The notes: a model not told the origin generated them from the sequence alone. DNA of 64,000 bases from Eubacterium plexicaudatum ASF492 (GCF_000364225.2 NZ_AQFT02000001.1:5390001-5454000), one strand, 5' to 3'. Counted from the stretch's first letter, positions 33,636 through 45,023 are shown. Translations and numbers: made by a program.

Positions 33636-34638
33636 ATGAAACGAATTTCGTTGCATGAAATAGAGCAAAAACTGCATGCGGAAACTTATGAACAGCTGTG
33701 TGCGTATCTGTACCGGCAGATAGAGAACGGCTGTCTGAAACCGGTCAAAGCTTCCGGACTGAATGGTAAAAAACCGGCATTGTATCAGGAATACCGGGTT
33801 GTTGACAGCGACACGGATACGGATTACCATCAGTATGAAGAAGAGCTGAATTATCAAATGAGCACGCACATTTCTATAGATTATTATCTGCGCCATTTGC
33901 CGCAGTATGCGGCCGACCGGGAATGGGTGTGCCGGCTCAATCAGTATTTTTTTGATACGGAAGGCAAAGTCCCGGAGCCGGTTTCAAAAAATGAACGCAG
34001 TTTTCAGATCTGGGGTCGGGAAAAATTTCTGCAGCAGGAACAGGGAAAGAAAATATTAAAACGCTGTGGGGTTGAGGCATCCCGGCTTGCTTATTACGAA
34101 ACTTCGGAACCGCTTGCGTATTACAGCAGCCATCGGCAGACGCCGCAGAACCTGCTCATTTTGGAAAATAAAGATACATTTTATAGCATGCGCCGTCATT
34201 TGCTTGATCAGAGCGAAGATCATAAAAAGAGATTTTCGGGATTTCTTTTGGAACTCTGATTTATGGCGCCGGAAAAGGGATCCTGCGTTCGTTTCAGGAT
34301 TTTTCTTTTTGTGTGGAACCTTATATGCAGGCGAAAGAAAACCGTATTTATTATTTTGGGGATCTGGATTATGAAGGGATCGGGATTTATGAACGTCTGG
34401 CAGAATCATTTGAACGACAGGAAATAAAAATACGTCCGTTTACCGAAGCCTATGAAAAATGCTGGAAAAAGCACGGATGGTGGAGCGTCTTGCGAAGACA
34501 AAAGAAAAGCAGAACCGAAACATATCCGGAACGTTTTTTGCTTATTTTTCCGGACAGACCGTTCAGGCGATGAAACAGCTTCTGGAGAAGGAATATTATA
34601 TTCCGCAGGAAATATTAAATATTACGGATTTTGTATAA
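33636..34638 (+). CDS. jetD: Wadjet nuclease subunit JetD (two frame disruptions)
   Basis: JetD is the topoisomerase VI-like Toprim nuclease that cuts plasmid DNA in Wadjet systems. The coding sequence passes through three frames: 33636 to about 34247, then to about 34456, then to the stop at 34636-34638. One T in the run at 34246-34249 and one A in the run at 34455-34459 restore a 334-residue protein. Toprim features are LILENKDTF (catalytic Glu), GTLIYGAGKGI and YYFGDLDYEGIGIYERL (the DxD metal site). The N-terminal half (MKRISLHEIEQKLHAETYEQ) is winged-helix-like. It is the first gene of the operon, 60 bp before jetA. Confidence 0.88.
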
Positions 34639-34698
34639 ACGTATATTCGGAATAAACAGCAGATCAAGGAAAACAGCACGGGCTGGAAAGGCAGCAAT

Positions 34699-36321
34699 AT
34701 GCAGTATGAATTTCTAAAACAATTTCCAAAGCGGATGAAAAATGTCGGACTTTATGCGCTTTTATTTGGAAACAGCAGTCAGAAGACGACATGGCGCCAG
34801 TATGGATTTCAAAGTATGGACGAGCAGTTTAATATGATTTTTGCAGTGATGCTGTATCTGATGGAACAGTCGCTGAAAGAAGAAAACTGTGTGATAGACG
34901 ATATCGGAGCATATATTGATACGTTGAATACAACGGCATTTCAAAAGCCGATGTCTTATGAGGACTGCCGTAAACTTGGAGATTTTATCGTGAATGTGAT
35001 TTTATCGAATGAAGGGCGGCCGATGTATTTTGACGGCTATGATTTTGAAAAGCAGGAATATCGCAAGATGAATATCAGCTATGTGGCGAACCGGATTGTC
35101 TATCCGGAAGCAGAAGTAAAACGCACGTCGTATTATCTGACCGAAGACGGCTACAATCTGCTGCTAGGAACGCTTGAGATAGAAAATAATATGAAGCTGA
35201 CGATTCATGAGATGATTTTTAAGATGCATCTGGAAAAACAAAGCTATGATAAAGCGGTAGATGAGGTTAAAAATGTATTTAATCTGATGCGGATTCAGCT
35301 GCAGAAAATTCAGGAGGCGATGGTCAGAATCCGCAGGAATGCGCTTAATTATTCCGTTGCCGACTACCGGGTTATTCTGGAAGAAAATATGGATACGATT
35401 CGAAATACAAGAAAGCAGTTTCTGGAATATCGTGACATGGTAAAAGCGCGGGCGACGGACCTGGAAGAGGAGCACATCAATGTTCGAAAGCTGGACGCAA
35501 AGGAAGAAGAAAATCTAAGCAATCTGCGGATTATAGAAGATTATTTAAACCGTGCAATTGATGAACATCAAAAGATACTGAACAATCATCTGGATTTGAA
35601 AGCGTTATATACAAAAGAACTCGAAGAGCTGTCGCAGATGTCATTTATTCAAAGATTTTCTCTGCGCAGTGATCTGTTTGACCGGATTTTGGAAAATCCG
35701 CAGGGACTTGCAAAGATGGATTTGTTTTTTCGGCCGCTGTTTTTGAAAGGAACGGATAAGATTTATAATTTGAATAAAGCGCTGGAACCACAGCAGACCG
35801 TTCGTAAAAAGGCGGAAGCGGATAGCGAAGAGCAGATTGATTTTGATGAGGAACAATGGCAGGCAGAGCAGGAACTGCGGAGGATGGAAAAGCTTGCAAA
35901 ATACCGCGGATGCCTGAAATATCTGCTGACTCGTTTGCTGGAAACGGAAACGTTTACACTGGCTCAGTGCAGAGACGCACTATTGCATGAACCGGAACAT
36001 CGGACGCAGTTGATACCGGATGTAGAGATATTTAAGGAGGTCATGGTAGAGCTGATCAAAAGCAGGGAAATTGACATACCGGCATTAAAAAGAGAACGGA
36101 GTGAATTTATACAGGAATCTTCGGGCGGTTTTCAGCTTCATGAGATGATGCTGTATTTGCTGGAAGAACAGGAAGCGGCAGGCGCAAAGGTGATTGAAAA
36201 AATAGAAATCTGCCGGACAGAGGGCACAGAGCCCGTAGTTTTTGAAGAAGTCAATGACGCATATGGAACAGCAAAGACGATCCGCTGCTCGGATCTGAGA
36301 TTCCTGGCACATTTTGAATAG
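34699..36321 (+). CDS. jetA: Wadjet subunit JetA (MukF/kleisin-like, DUF5716 type)
   Basis: This 540-residue protein is the kleisin-like bridge of the Wadjet SMC complex. The N-terminal region has FLKQFPKRMKNVGLYALLFGNSSQ, a winged-helix-type segment follows (VKRTSYYLTEDGYNLLLGTLEIEN), the middle is coiled coil (about 180-330), and the C-terminal winged-helix-like region includes LRRMEKLAKYRGCLKYLL. The sequence matches what I know as DUF5716, the JetA family of type II systems. Type I JetA is DUF3375, which this does not resemble. It lies between jetD and jetB with short gaps. Confidence 0.85.
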   Translation: MQYEFLKQFPKRMKNVGLYALLFGNSSQKTTWRQYGFQSMDEQFNMIFAVMLYLMEQSLKEENCVIDDIGAYIDTLNTTAFQKPMSYEDCRKLGDFIVNVILSNEGRPMYFDGYDFEKQEYRKMNISYVANRIVYPEAEVKRTSYYLTEDGYNLLLGTLEIENNMKLTIHEMIFKMHLEKQSYDKAVDEVKNVFNLMRIQLQKIQEAMVRIRRNALNYSVADYRVILEENMDTIRNTRKQFLEYRDMVKARATDLEEEHINVRKLDAKEEENLSNLRIIEDYLNRAIDEHQKILNNHLDLKALYTKELEELSQMSFIQRFSLRSDLFDRILENPQGLAKMDLFFRPLFLKGTDKIYNLNKALEPQQTVRKKAEADSEEQIDFDEEQWQAEQELRRMEKLAKYRGCLKYLLTRLLETETFTLAQCRDALLHEPEHRTQLIPDVEIFKEVMVELIKSREIDIPALKRERSEFIQESSGGFQLHEMMLYLLEEQEAAGAKVIEKIEICRTEGTEPVVFEEVNDAYGTAKTIRCSDLRFLAHFE

Positions 36322-36350
36322 AAAAAGTTAAGAAAGGATTCCGAATAACT

Positions 36351-37073
36351 ATGGCATATGAAATGGAAGAAATCCGTACCGGTCAGGAAATATTTTATTA
36401 TCTGCTGGAACATCATGAGATTCGCGAAGAGACGGAAAACAGGCTGTATCAGGCATATGCGGAAAACGAACGGATACAAAATCTTGTAAAATCACAGGCC
36501 GAGATTGCGTGCAGCAGCATTGAACGCTACGGAGATGTCATTTATCTGATTCCAAAAGAAGAAAATTATTTTCTTGGCTTTTCCAAAGCACAGTTAAAGG
36601 CGCTTTTGTGCAAATCCGGGGGAACGGACAAAGACTATTTTCTGTCGCAGTTTGTAATTTTAACGCTGCTTGTGGAATTTTATGACAGCCAGGGCAGAAG
36701 CAGCAAAGCAAGGGAATTTTTGCGCGTGGGAGATCTGCAGAACAGTATCGGTACTTATTTAAAAACGGGAGCGGAGAACAGCCGGGAAGAGACAGATACG
36801 GAGCGGGGCATGGCGTTTACGGATATGTACGAAGCATATGAAGCATTGCGGTCGGACGAGAAAGGGTCGAAGGCAAAGACAACGAAGGAAGGATTTCTGC
36901 ATCATTTATTAAAGTTTTTGGAAAAACAGGGCCTGATTGAATACGTGGAAGAAGATGAAATGATACAGACGACGAAAAAGCTGGATAATTTTATGGACTG
37001 GAATCTGCTGAACCAAAATCATTATCTGCGGGTAAGACAGGTGCTGGGATTAGAAAAAGAGGTAAATGTATGA
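36351..37073 (+). CDS. jetB: Wadjet subunit JetB (MukE/KITE-like, DUF6063 type)
   Basis: This 240-residue protein is the small accessory KITE-like subunit that binds JetA. It opens with MEEIRTGQEIFYYLLEHHEI and has a winged-helix pattern (YFLSQFVILTLLVEFYDSQGRSS) and a C-terminal second wing (HHLLKFLEKQGLIEYVEEDEMIQTTKKLDNFMDWNLL). Its position between jetA and jetC, its size and its 4-bp overlap with jetC (ATGA) identify it. The family is DUF6063 as I recall it. Confidence 0.85.
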   Translation: MAYEMEEIRTGQEIFYYLLEHHEIREETENRLYQAYAENERIQNLVKSQAEIACSSIERYGDVIYLIPKEENYFLGFSKAQLKALLCKSGGTDKDYFLSQFVILTLLVEFYDSQGRSSKAREFLRVGDLQNSIGTYLKTGAENSREETDTERGMAFTDMYEAYEALRSDEKGSKAKTTKEGFLHHLLKFLEKQGLIEYVEEDEMIQTTKKLDNFMDWNLLNQNHYLRVRQVLGLEKEVNV

Positions 37074-40000
37074 GTAAGATCAATGCGATCCGATTGATTA
37101 ACCTGAACTATAATAACAATGCCATTCGCATCAGTGACGAGACTTTTCATATGAAAGGAGAGAGCACGCTGCTGTCGCTGCGCAACGGAGGAGGAAAGTC
37201 GGTGCTTGTGCAGATGATGACCGCTCCGTTTGTGCATAAGCGGTACCGTGATGCGAAGGAGCGGCCGTTTGAAAGTTATTTTACAACGGCAAAGCCGACT
37301 TTTATTCTGGTAGAATGGGTACTGGATCATGGTGCGGGATATGTAATGACCGGAATGATGGTGCGCCGGCGCCAGGAGATCGGTCCGGATACACCGGATA
37401 CGAACGAAGCGCTGGAGATCATACAGTTTATCAGTGAGTATCGTACTTCCTGCCCTTATGATATGCACCATCTGCCGGTTGTGGAAAAAGGAAAAAAAGA
37501 AATGTCGCTGAAAAATTTTGCGGCATGCAGACAGTTGTTTGACGGATACAAAAAAGATCCGTCGGTGAAATTTTTCAGCTATGATATGAACAACAGCGCA
37601 CAGTCCAGGCAGTATTTTGACAAGCTGATGGAATATCAGATTCATTATAAAGAATGGGAAACCATTATGAAAAAAGTGAATCTGAAAGAGTCCGGCCTGT
37701 CGGACTTGTTTGCAGACTGCAGGGATGAAAAAGGACTGGTGGAAAAGTGGCTGCTGGATGCGGTTGCAAGCAAGCTGAATAAAGAAAAGGACAGGATAAA
37801 AGAATTTCAGAATATTTTGGAAAAATACGTTGGCCAGTATAAAGATAACAAGTCCAAAATACAGCGCAGAGATATTATCAACCGCTTTTCACAGGAGTCG
37901 CAGGGGATTCGGGAGACGGCGGAGCAATACGAAGCCGCGGAAAAAGAACTGCGGCTCCAGCAGGAGCAGATTGGCATATTTTTGTGGCAGCTGGGAGCGG
38001 CCAAAAGTATGGCGCAGGCGGAAAGTACGGCGATTGCGGACAGAAAACGCCAGATTTTGGCGGATATTGCACACTTAAAGTATCAGCAGGTTTCCAAAGC
38101 CGTCTACGAAGCGATGGAAGCGGAGCGGTTCTGCAGGGCAAACCGGGAAATGATTCAGCTGGAACGGGATGAGAAAGAACAGGAATATGAGCAGACAAAA
38201 CGGATGCTGCATCTTTTAGAATGTGCCGGACACCAGCAGGGGCTGGAGGAGCAAAATGCGGAGTGCGTACGGTATGAGCAGCAGCTGGAAATACTGAATC
38301 AAAAAGAACGGGATTTTGGACAGGAGCGCGAACAGCTGGGATATACGCTGCGGATGCATTATGAAGCGGAATACGACAGGCAGCAGGAACAGACAAAGGC
38401 ATATGGGGAAGAGCTGACGCAGATACAGGAAAAGATTGCGGAGGAAGAGGTGAAAACGGAAACCTGCCGTGCCAAAGTGCTGGAACAGAGCATGCAGATC
38501 GGCAGCGTACAGGCGAAGATTCAGGAGTATGACGCAAAAGAAGAGACGTATAATCAGAGGTATGAACCGGGATTTGTCCGAAATATTCTGGGCGAATATG
38601 AGCCTGCGGCACTGGAAATCAGGCTGCAGGAATATGAAAAAGAACTGGACGGACTCAAAAAGAGCTATCAGAAAATGCAGAAGGATGCCGAGGCAGGCAG
38701 CTGGCAGCAAAAGGAAAACGAACGGAATCTGGAAGATGCCGGACGCAGAAGAATGCAAAAAGAACAGGAACTGAAACATGCACAGGAAGTGTGCGAACGG
38801 TATGAGCAGGAACTGCAGGAACGTAAAAAAATGCTTCGCTATTTTGGACTGGATCAGACTGTATTATACGATTTGGAAAAGATTCTGCATGCGGCGCAGC
38901 GCAAACTTTCTGAGATTGAATGGGCCAAGCGGAACCTGGAAAAAGAAGAAGACCTGCTCCGCAAGGAATACCGGCGTCTGACGCAGGGACGGGTATTGGA
39001 GCTGCCGGAGACCTTTGAACGGCTGCTGGATGATCTGGGCATTTCTTATGTCTACGGAATGGAATGGCTGAAAAAGAACCGTTATACCGAAGAACAGAAT
39101 CAAAAGCTAGTCCGCAGCTATCCGTTTCTGCCATATGCGCTGCTGCTGTCCGGCAGAGACATGGAAAAGCTAAAAGGCGCAGATGAGAAAAAACAGGAAA
39201 CGGAACTGCCATACACATCGTTTCCGATTCCGCTGATTGTAAGGGAACAGCTGGAACAGGAGCAGGACAGGGGCAAAAACCCGATTGTGGATCTGGAACG
39301 TGTGAGCTTTTATATGCTGTTTAACGAACACCTCTTAAACGAAGAAAAGTTAAAACAGATGGCGGCGGAAAAAGAACAGGAAATTGCCTGCAAAAACGAA
39401 CAGATACAAATCCGCCGGGAAGAATACGAACAATATTTTGAACAAAAAGAACGTCTGCGCAGCCAGACGGTAACGAAGCCGTTACAGGAACAGGCCCAGC
39501 AGCAGAAGAATCAGATTGTGAGTGAACTGGAAGAACTGTCTCAAACGATTGCAAAACAAAGAGAAGAGGCACAGCAGCTGACGGTAAGGCTGCAAAAACT
39601 GCAGCAGCAGATACAGGAAAACGTCAGGCAGCAAAGCGCGAAGGAGCGCAGACTGGACGACTTAAAGCAGCTGCTTCTGGCGTATCGGTCTTATTTGCAG
39701 CAAAAGCAGCTGCTGGAAACGCTGCAGCATGATCTGGCAATTACAAAAGAAAAAGAACGGCTTGCGGAAAGTACGGCAGCCAAACTGCACGAACGTGCCA
39801 GAAAGCAGGAAATTGAACTGGAGCACAGCAGGCGTATTGCGGAACGGTTATCTGAAAAAGCAGCCGGTTACCGGCAGTATGAACAGGCAGAACAGGTAGA
39901 AGGCAGAGTGGAAGATCTGGAAAACCGCTACCATGCGATTACAAGTCAGATTTCCCTGCGTCAGCAGGAGATTGAGCGGCTGCTGCAAAGCGCACGCGAA

Positions 40001-41559
40001 AAAGAACGAAAAATGGAGCGGGAGCTTGTAAGAAAGCAGAAAAAATACGGACTGGCCGACGGGGAATGGAAGCAGACGACATACGATACAAAGGCGGAAG
40101 AATACCAGGAACAGCTTTTGACCGTACGGGAGCAGCAGTATGAACTGAAAAAGGCGCAATGGAACGAAGCAGATAAAAATGCGGCGCTTGCAAGCCAGCA
40201 TCTGGAACAGCAAAAAAGCAAATGATGGAAAAATGTGACCGTACACAGCCGCTTCCGAAAGAGGAAATACAGCCGGTAGACTTTGATGCGGAAGTGGAGA
40301 AAAAGGATTACAGGCGCAGGGAACTGGAACAGGCCGAACAGGAACAGCAAAAGCGGATGGACTGGTACGAGGAACATCTGACCGCACTTGCGGAATATAT
40401 GGAATTTTTGCCGGAAGATGAAGATCGGCTGTGGGAGTATCTGAAACAGGATGCGGATATGGACCAAAAGGAACAGGTGATTGCAAAACTGCAGGATGCC
40501 GTAGAGCACATGTCACGAGAAGAACTGCGTCGTAAAAAAGGGACGCTCATGCGCGATTACAACGGTTATCAGGAACAGCGCCAGCAGCGAAAAGAACATC
40601 TCACCGCACTGCTGAATCAGATGGTGCGCAGAGAGATTTTTGCGGAAGATTTTTACAGAAAACCAATCGAAGCGATGCTGTCTCTGACCGACGATGCGGG
40701 ACAGGTGCTGCGTCAGCTGCACACGACGCTGCAGTCCTACGAAAGCCTGATGGAGAAAATTCAGGTGGACATTTCCGTCGTAGAAGAAGAAAAGAAACGG
40801 ATTGCGGAATTGCTGCAGGAATATGTGCATGAAGTACATCAAAATCTTGGCCGCATTGACCAGAATTCTACGATTTCCATTCGGGATAAAAACGTAAAAA
40901 TGCTTAAGATTATGCTGCCGGACTGGGAAGAAAATGAAAAATTGTACCGGATCGGTGTGTGGGATTTTATGGAGGAAATGACAAATAAAAGTATCGAATT
41001 GCTGGAAAATAATGAGAATGCACTGGAATATATCGGAACACGTGTGACGACAAAAAATCTGTACGATGTTGTCGTCGGTATTGACAATGTCCGGATACGT
41101 CTGCATAAAATCGAAGAACAGCGTCAGTATGAGATTACCTGGTCGCAGGTTGCACGTAATTCCGGCGGAGAAGGATTTTTATCCGCATTTATTATTTTGT
41201 CAAGCCTGCTGTATTATATGCGTCGGGATGCATCGGATTTATTTGCGGACCGCAACGAGGGAAAAGTACTGTTAATGGACAATCCGTTTGCACAGACAAA
41301 TGCTTCGCATTTATTAAAACCACTGATGGATATGGCAAAAAAGACGAATACGCAGCTGATCTGCCTGTCCGGACTGGGCGGAGAGTCCATTTATAACCGA
41401 TTTGACAATATCTATGTATTAAATCTGATTGCGGCCGGACTGCGTAATGGCATGCAGTATGTCAAGGCGGAGCATGCGCGCGGAGCCGATGCGGAGGCGA
41501 CGCTTGAGCCGCAGGTATCTCAGATAGAGGTACTTGGACAGCAGGAACTGATATTTTAA
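37070..41559 (+). CDS. jetC: Wadjet SMC-like ATPase JetC (MukB-like, frame-disrupted)
   Basis: JetC is the SMC-type motor that extrudes DNA loops so that JetD can recognise and cut small circles. The N-terminal head has LLSLRNGGGKSVLVQMM (Walker A). Two long coiled-coil arms rich in Glu/Gln/Lys flank a hinge region (about residues 640-740). The C-terminal head has RNSGGEGFLSAF (signature) and GKVLLMDNPFAQTN (Walker B). The frame breaks in the A6 run at 40212-40217; one added A joins EQQKK to QMMEKCDRTQ and gives 1496 residues. Without the correction it looks like two genes overlapping by 4 bp. Confidence 0.9.
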
Positions 41560-41607
41560 TGACATAAATTTTGCGTTTTAACACGCGCTTGGGAAGGAAA
41601 GGAAAAT

Positions 41608-42402
41608 ATGCGTATTGTAGTGAAAGTAGGGACGTCCACACTGGCGTATCCGACCGGATGTCCGGATATCCGCCACATGGAGATTCTTGTGAAAACACTC
41701 AGCGATCTGAAAAATGCCGGACATGAGATTGTGCTTGTATCATCCGGAGCCATTGGCATGGGAGTCGGAAGGCTGTCGCTGAAAGGCAGACCGGAAGATA
41801 TGCCGACAAAGCAGGCTGCGGCATCGGTAGGACAATGTGAGCTGATGTATATGTATGATAAGCTGTTTGGAGAATATAACCATATTGTAGGGCAGATTCT
41901 TCTGACAGGCGATGATTTTACAAATGAAAACAGAAAAAACAATTTCGAAAATACAATTTTGCGGCTGATTGAATTTGGGGCAATTCCGGTCGTAAATGAA
42001 AATGATACGATTGCTACGGACGAGATATCGGTAGGCGAAAATGATACGCTGGCTGCACTGGTTGCGTGCAGTGTCGATGCGGATCTGCTGATTTTACTGA
42101 GTGATATTGACGGACTGTATACAAAAGACCCGCATAAATACAGCGATGCAAAGCTGATTCCGCTTGTGATGGAACTTACGCCGGAGATTCAGGAACTTGC
42201 GGAAGGAGAAGGCAGCGGGCTTGGAACGGGTGGCATGATAACAAAGCTGCACGCGGCGGAAATCGCGATGCGGCATGGATTTGATATGGTCATTGCAAAC
42301 GGTGCAAGACCACGCAGGCTGTACAATATAGTAGAAGGGGAATCGGTAGGGACCCGGTTTCTCGGGAGAGAGAAAAAACCGGGAAAGGAGACTGCTTTAT
42401 GA
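41608..42402 (+). CDS. proB: Glutamate 5-kinase, short form without PUA domain
   Basis: This 264-residue enzyme phosphorylates glutamate, the first step of proline synthesis. Kinase motifs are MRIVVKVGTSTLAYP, IVLVSSGAIGMGVG, VNENDTIATDEISVGENDTLAALVA and GLGTGGMITKLHAAEIA. The protein ends right after the amino-acid kinase domain and lacks the C-terminal PUA domain of the longer, better-known ProB enzymes. It overlaps proA by 4 bp. GGAAGGAAAGG precedes the ATG. Confidence 0.95.
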   Translation: MRIVVKVGTSTLAYPTGCPDIRHMEILVKTLSDLKNAGHEIVLVSSGAIGMGVGRLSLKGRPEDMPTKQAAASVGQCELMYMYDKLFGEYNHIVGQILLTGDDFTNENRKNNFENTILRLIEFGAIPVVNENDTIATDEISVGENDTLAALVACSVDADLLILLSDIDGLYTKDPHKYSDAKLIPLVMELTPEIQELAEGEGSGLGTGGMITKLHAAEIAMRHGFDMVIANGARPRRLYNIVEGESVGTRFLGREKKPGKETAL

Positions 42403-43664
42403 CGACACAGGAGATTTTAATACAGGCAAAAGAGTCTAAAACGGCGCTGATGCTGGCCGATGCCGAACGAAAAAATATGGCTTTGCATAAAATGGCGGAT
42501 GCACTGATAAATAAGGAGCATATGGCAAGAATTCTGGAAGCGAATAAACGGGATCTGGAGGCAGCAAAAGGGACGATTTCGGACGTGATGCTGGACCGGC
42601 TGATGCTGAATGAAATGCGGATTGAGGGAATGGCCGAGGGAATCCGGGAAGTCGCAAAACTGGAGGATCCGGTTGGAAAAGTACTGTCGGAAACGGTACG
42701 GCCAAACGGGATGACGATACGGAAAACGGCGGTCCCAATGGGTGTCATTGCGATTATATATGAAAGCCGTCCGAACGTTACGAGCGACGCAGCCGCATTG
42801 GCGGTGAAGAGCGGAAACGTCTGTGTACTGCGCGGCGGGAAAGAAGCGTGGGGAACCTGTCATGCCATTGTAGAAGCGATGCAGATTGGCCTGGAAGAGG
42901 CAGGAATGCCGCGTACGGCGGTGAACCTGATAGAAGATACAACCCGTGTCAGCGCCAATGAACTGATGACGGCAGAAGGGTTTATCGACCTTCTGATTCC
43001 AAGGGGAGGAAAGGGGCTGATTCGTTCGTGTGTGGAACACGCCACCGTGCCGTGTATTCAGACCGGAACAGGAATCTGCCACGTATATGTAGATCGTGCG
43101 GCAGACCTGACAATGGCAGTCAATATTATAGAAAATGCCAAAACGAGCCGTCCGAGCGTATGCAATGCACTGGAAGTCTGTCTGGTGCATAAGGAAATTG
43201 CGGCACGGTTTTTACCGATGCTGCGGGAATCGCTCTGCCATATGCGGCAGGAAGCAGGAAAACAGCCGGTGGAACTGCGGACGGACCGTGCGGCGGCCGA
43301 ACTGATCGAAGGAACGCCTGCCACAGACCAGGATTTTGACACGGAATTTTTGGACTACATTCTTGGTATAAAAATCGTGGACGGTGCTGAAGAGGCGATT
43401 GAACATATCAATCTGCATTCCACCGGACACAGTGAGGTGATTGTGACTGCCGATGAAAAAACAGCGGCGCAGTTTACGGCAGCGGTAGACAGTGCGGCGG
43501 TATATGTAAATGTATCGACACGTTTTACGGATGGCGGAGAATTCGGACTGGGCTGCGAAATGGGCATTTCCACGCAGAAGCTGCATGCAAGAGGGCCGAT
43601 GGGACTGGCGGAATTGTGCACCTATAAATATATCATATCCGGAAACGGACAGATCAGGCAGTAA
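42399..43664 (+). CDS. proA: Gamma-glutamyl phosphate reductase
   Basis: This 421-residue NADPH-dependent aldehyde-dehydrogenase-fold enzyme makes glutamate-5-semialdehyde. Motifs include MGVIAIIYESRPNVTSDAAALAVKSGN, LRGGKEA, IPRGGKGLI, and the active-site Cys in SRPSVCNALEVCLVHK. HSTGHSEVIVTAD and STRFTDGGEFGLGCEMGIST complete the pattern. Standard length and start. It is translationally coupled to proB. Confidence 0.97.
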   Translation: MTTQEILIQAKESKTALMLADAERKNMALHKMADALINKEHMARILEANKRDLEAAKGTISDVMLDRLMLNEMRIEGMAEGIREVAKLEDPVGKVLSETVRPNGMTIRKTAVPMGVIAIIYESRPNVTSDAAALAVKSGNVCVLRGGKEAWGTCHAIVEAMQIGLEEAGMPRTAVNLIEDTTRVSANELMTAEGFIDLLIPRGGKGLIRSCVEHATVPCIQTGTGICHVYVDRAADLTMAVNIIENAKTSRPSVCNALEVCLVHKEIAARFLPMLRESLCHMRQEAGKQPVELRTDRAAAELIEGTPATDQDFDTEFLDYILGIKIVDGAEEAIEHINLHSTGHSEVIVTADEKTAAQFTAAVDSAAVYVNVSTRFTDGGEFGLGCEMGISTQKLHARGPMGLAELCTYKYIISGNGQIRQ

Positions 43665-43685
43665 ATATGGAAAGGATAAGCCGAT

Positions 43686-44246
43686 ATGGGATTAGCAGAG
43701 ACAGAACGCAAGAAAGAGGAAAAGATAAACGGTTGTTTTTATAATATGTCGCCTGCGCCGGATTTTCGACATGGTATTGTAAACAGCAATATCCATACAA
43801 ACATAAAAAATGGTCTGCGGGGCAGCGTCTGTCTTGTTTCCATAGAAAATCTGGATTTTAAATACCATTCGGATGAAAGCGACGATTATGTGTGTCCGGA
43901 TATTATGGTCATTTGCGACAGAAAGCATTTAAAAAGCGGGACTTATGACGGGGTGCCAAGACTGATCGTGGAAACGCTGAGTCCGTCTACCGCAAAGAAA
44001 GATAAGACGGTAAAAAAAGATATTTATGAAAAAGCGGGTGTGGAAGAATACTGGATTGTATCCCCTCAGGGAGTGATAGACATTTATTATCTGAAAAAGG
44101 GAAGCTATGAATTGGAATACAGCTATATGCTGCAAACGGATAAACAGGATGCCGACTATAATGCGGATGAGGAAATTTGTCTGCGGGCGTTTCCGCATAT
44201 TAAAATGACATTGGGAGATATATTTGAGGGGGTATACGAAGAATGA
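43686..44246 (+). CDS. Uma2 family (DUF820) putative endonuclease
   Basis: This 186-residue protein has the Uma2/DUF820 PD-(D/E)XK fold: CPDIMVIC (catalytic Asp), LIVETLSPSTAKKDKTVKKDIYEKAGVEEYWIV (Glu and Lys positions) and a final PHIKMTLGDIFEG. Uma2 proteins are widespread, especially in cyanobacteria, and their biological role is unclear. It lies 22 bp after proA and overlaps thyX by 4 bp (ATGA), so it is part of the same transcript and probably coupled to thyX. Confidence 0.88.
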   Translation: MGLAETERKKEEKINGCFYNMSPAPDFRHGIVNSNIHTNIKNGLRGSVCLVSIENLDFKYHSDESDDYVCPDIMVICDRKHLKSGTYDGVPRLIVETLSPSTAKKDKTVKKDIYEKAGVEEYWIVSPQGVIDIYYLKKGSYELEYSYMLQTDKQDADYNADEEICLRAFPHIKMTLGDIFEGVYEE

Positions 44247-44923
44247 GTCAGGTGCTTATACTGGAAGAAACAACAAAAAATCCGATTACGCTGATGGGCA
44301 GCCGTGCCGGAATCTGCTGGGGATCGGATATATCGGATCGGGAAAAAAATTATAAACGCGGCCTGGAATGTCTGACGTCCGGACACGGCAGAGTGATGGA
44401 ATACGTCAACGTGGAAATGGTGCTGGACGGGTACTCGGCACGCGTGGTTCGAGAGTGGTACACACATATCGGCGGTTCGCCTACACGTCTGCAGGCGAGC
44501 ACCCGGTATGTGGATTACAGCCATTTTTCCTATGTCGTCCCTCCGGCGGTTGCGCAAAATGAAAAGGCGCGTGTCCGCTATGAAGAAATGATGCACGGAA
44601 TCAGTGAAACATGTGCCTATCTGGAACAGGAATGCGGTATTGCAAGGGAGGATGCGGCAATGCTTCTTCCGCTTGGAATGACGACAAAGATTGTGGATAA
44701 GCGCAATCTGAGAAATCTGGTGGATATGAGCCGCCAGCGCATGTGTGAACGGGCTTATCATGAATATCGCAGGATGTTCCTGGATATAAGCAAAGCGCTG
44801 GCGGAATATTCACAGGAGTGGGACTACCTGGTAAAACATTATTTTCTGCCGAAATGTCAAATACTCGGATATTGTCCGGAAACACATTCCTGCGGTCAGA
44901 TGCCGAAAAGGCAGACAATATAA
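44243..44923 (+). CDS. thyX: Flavin-dependent thymidylate synthase
   Basis: This 226-residue FAD enzyme methylates dUMP using methylenetetrahydrofolate and NADPH. The ThyX signature region is present in the clostridial form: REWYTHIGGSPTRLQASTRYV instead of the common RHRxxSxxExSxR. LTSGHGRVMEYVNVEMVLDG and LLPLGMTTKIVDKRNLRNLV are also typical. The start ATG overlaps the Uma2 stop codon. Confidence 0.93.
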   Translation: MSQVLILEETTKNPITLMGSRAGICWGSDISDREKNYKRGLECLTSGHGRVMEYVNVEMVLDGYSARVVREWYTHIGGSPTRLQASTRYVDYSHFSYVVPPAVAQNEKARVRYEEMMHGISETCAYLEQECGIAREDAAMLLPLGMTTKIVDKRNLRNLVDMSRQRMCERAYHEYRRMFLDISKALAEYSQEWDYLVKHYFLPKCQILGYCPETHSCGQMPKRQTI

Positions 44924-45023
44924 AAAATACGGCTTGTCAAGTTACCTTGTTTGGTGGTAAATTAATTACAGAGCATATTACTAACAAGATTTCATTTATC
45001 AAAAAGAACAGGAGGAAGTTGAC

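Noticed and set aside
40212..40225. JetC as two separate proteins overlapping by 4 bp
   Set aside because: The second part lacks a ribosome-binding site and holds only the C-terminal head of the ATPase. One A restores a single SMC-like protein.
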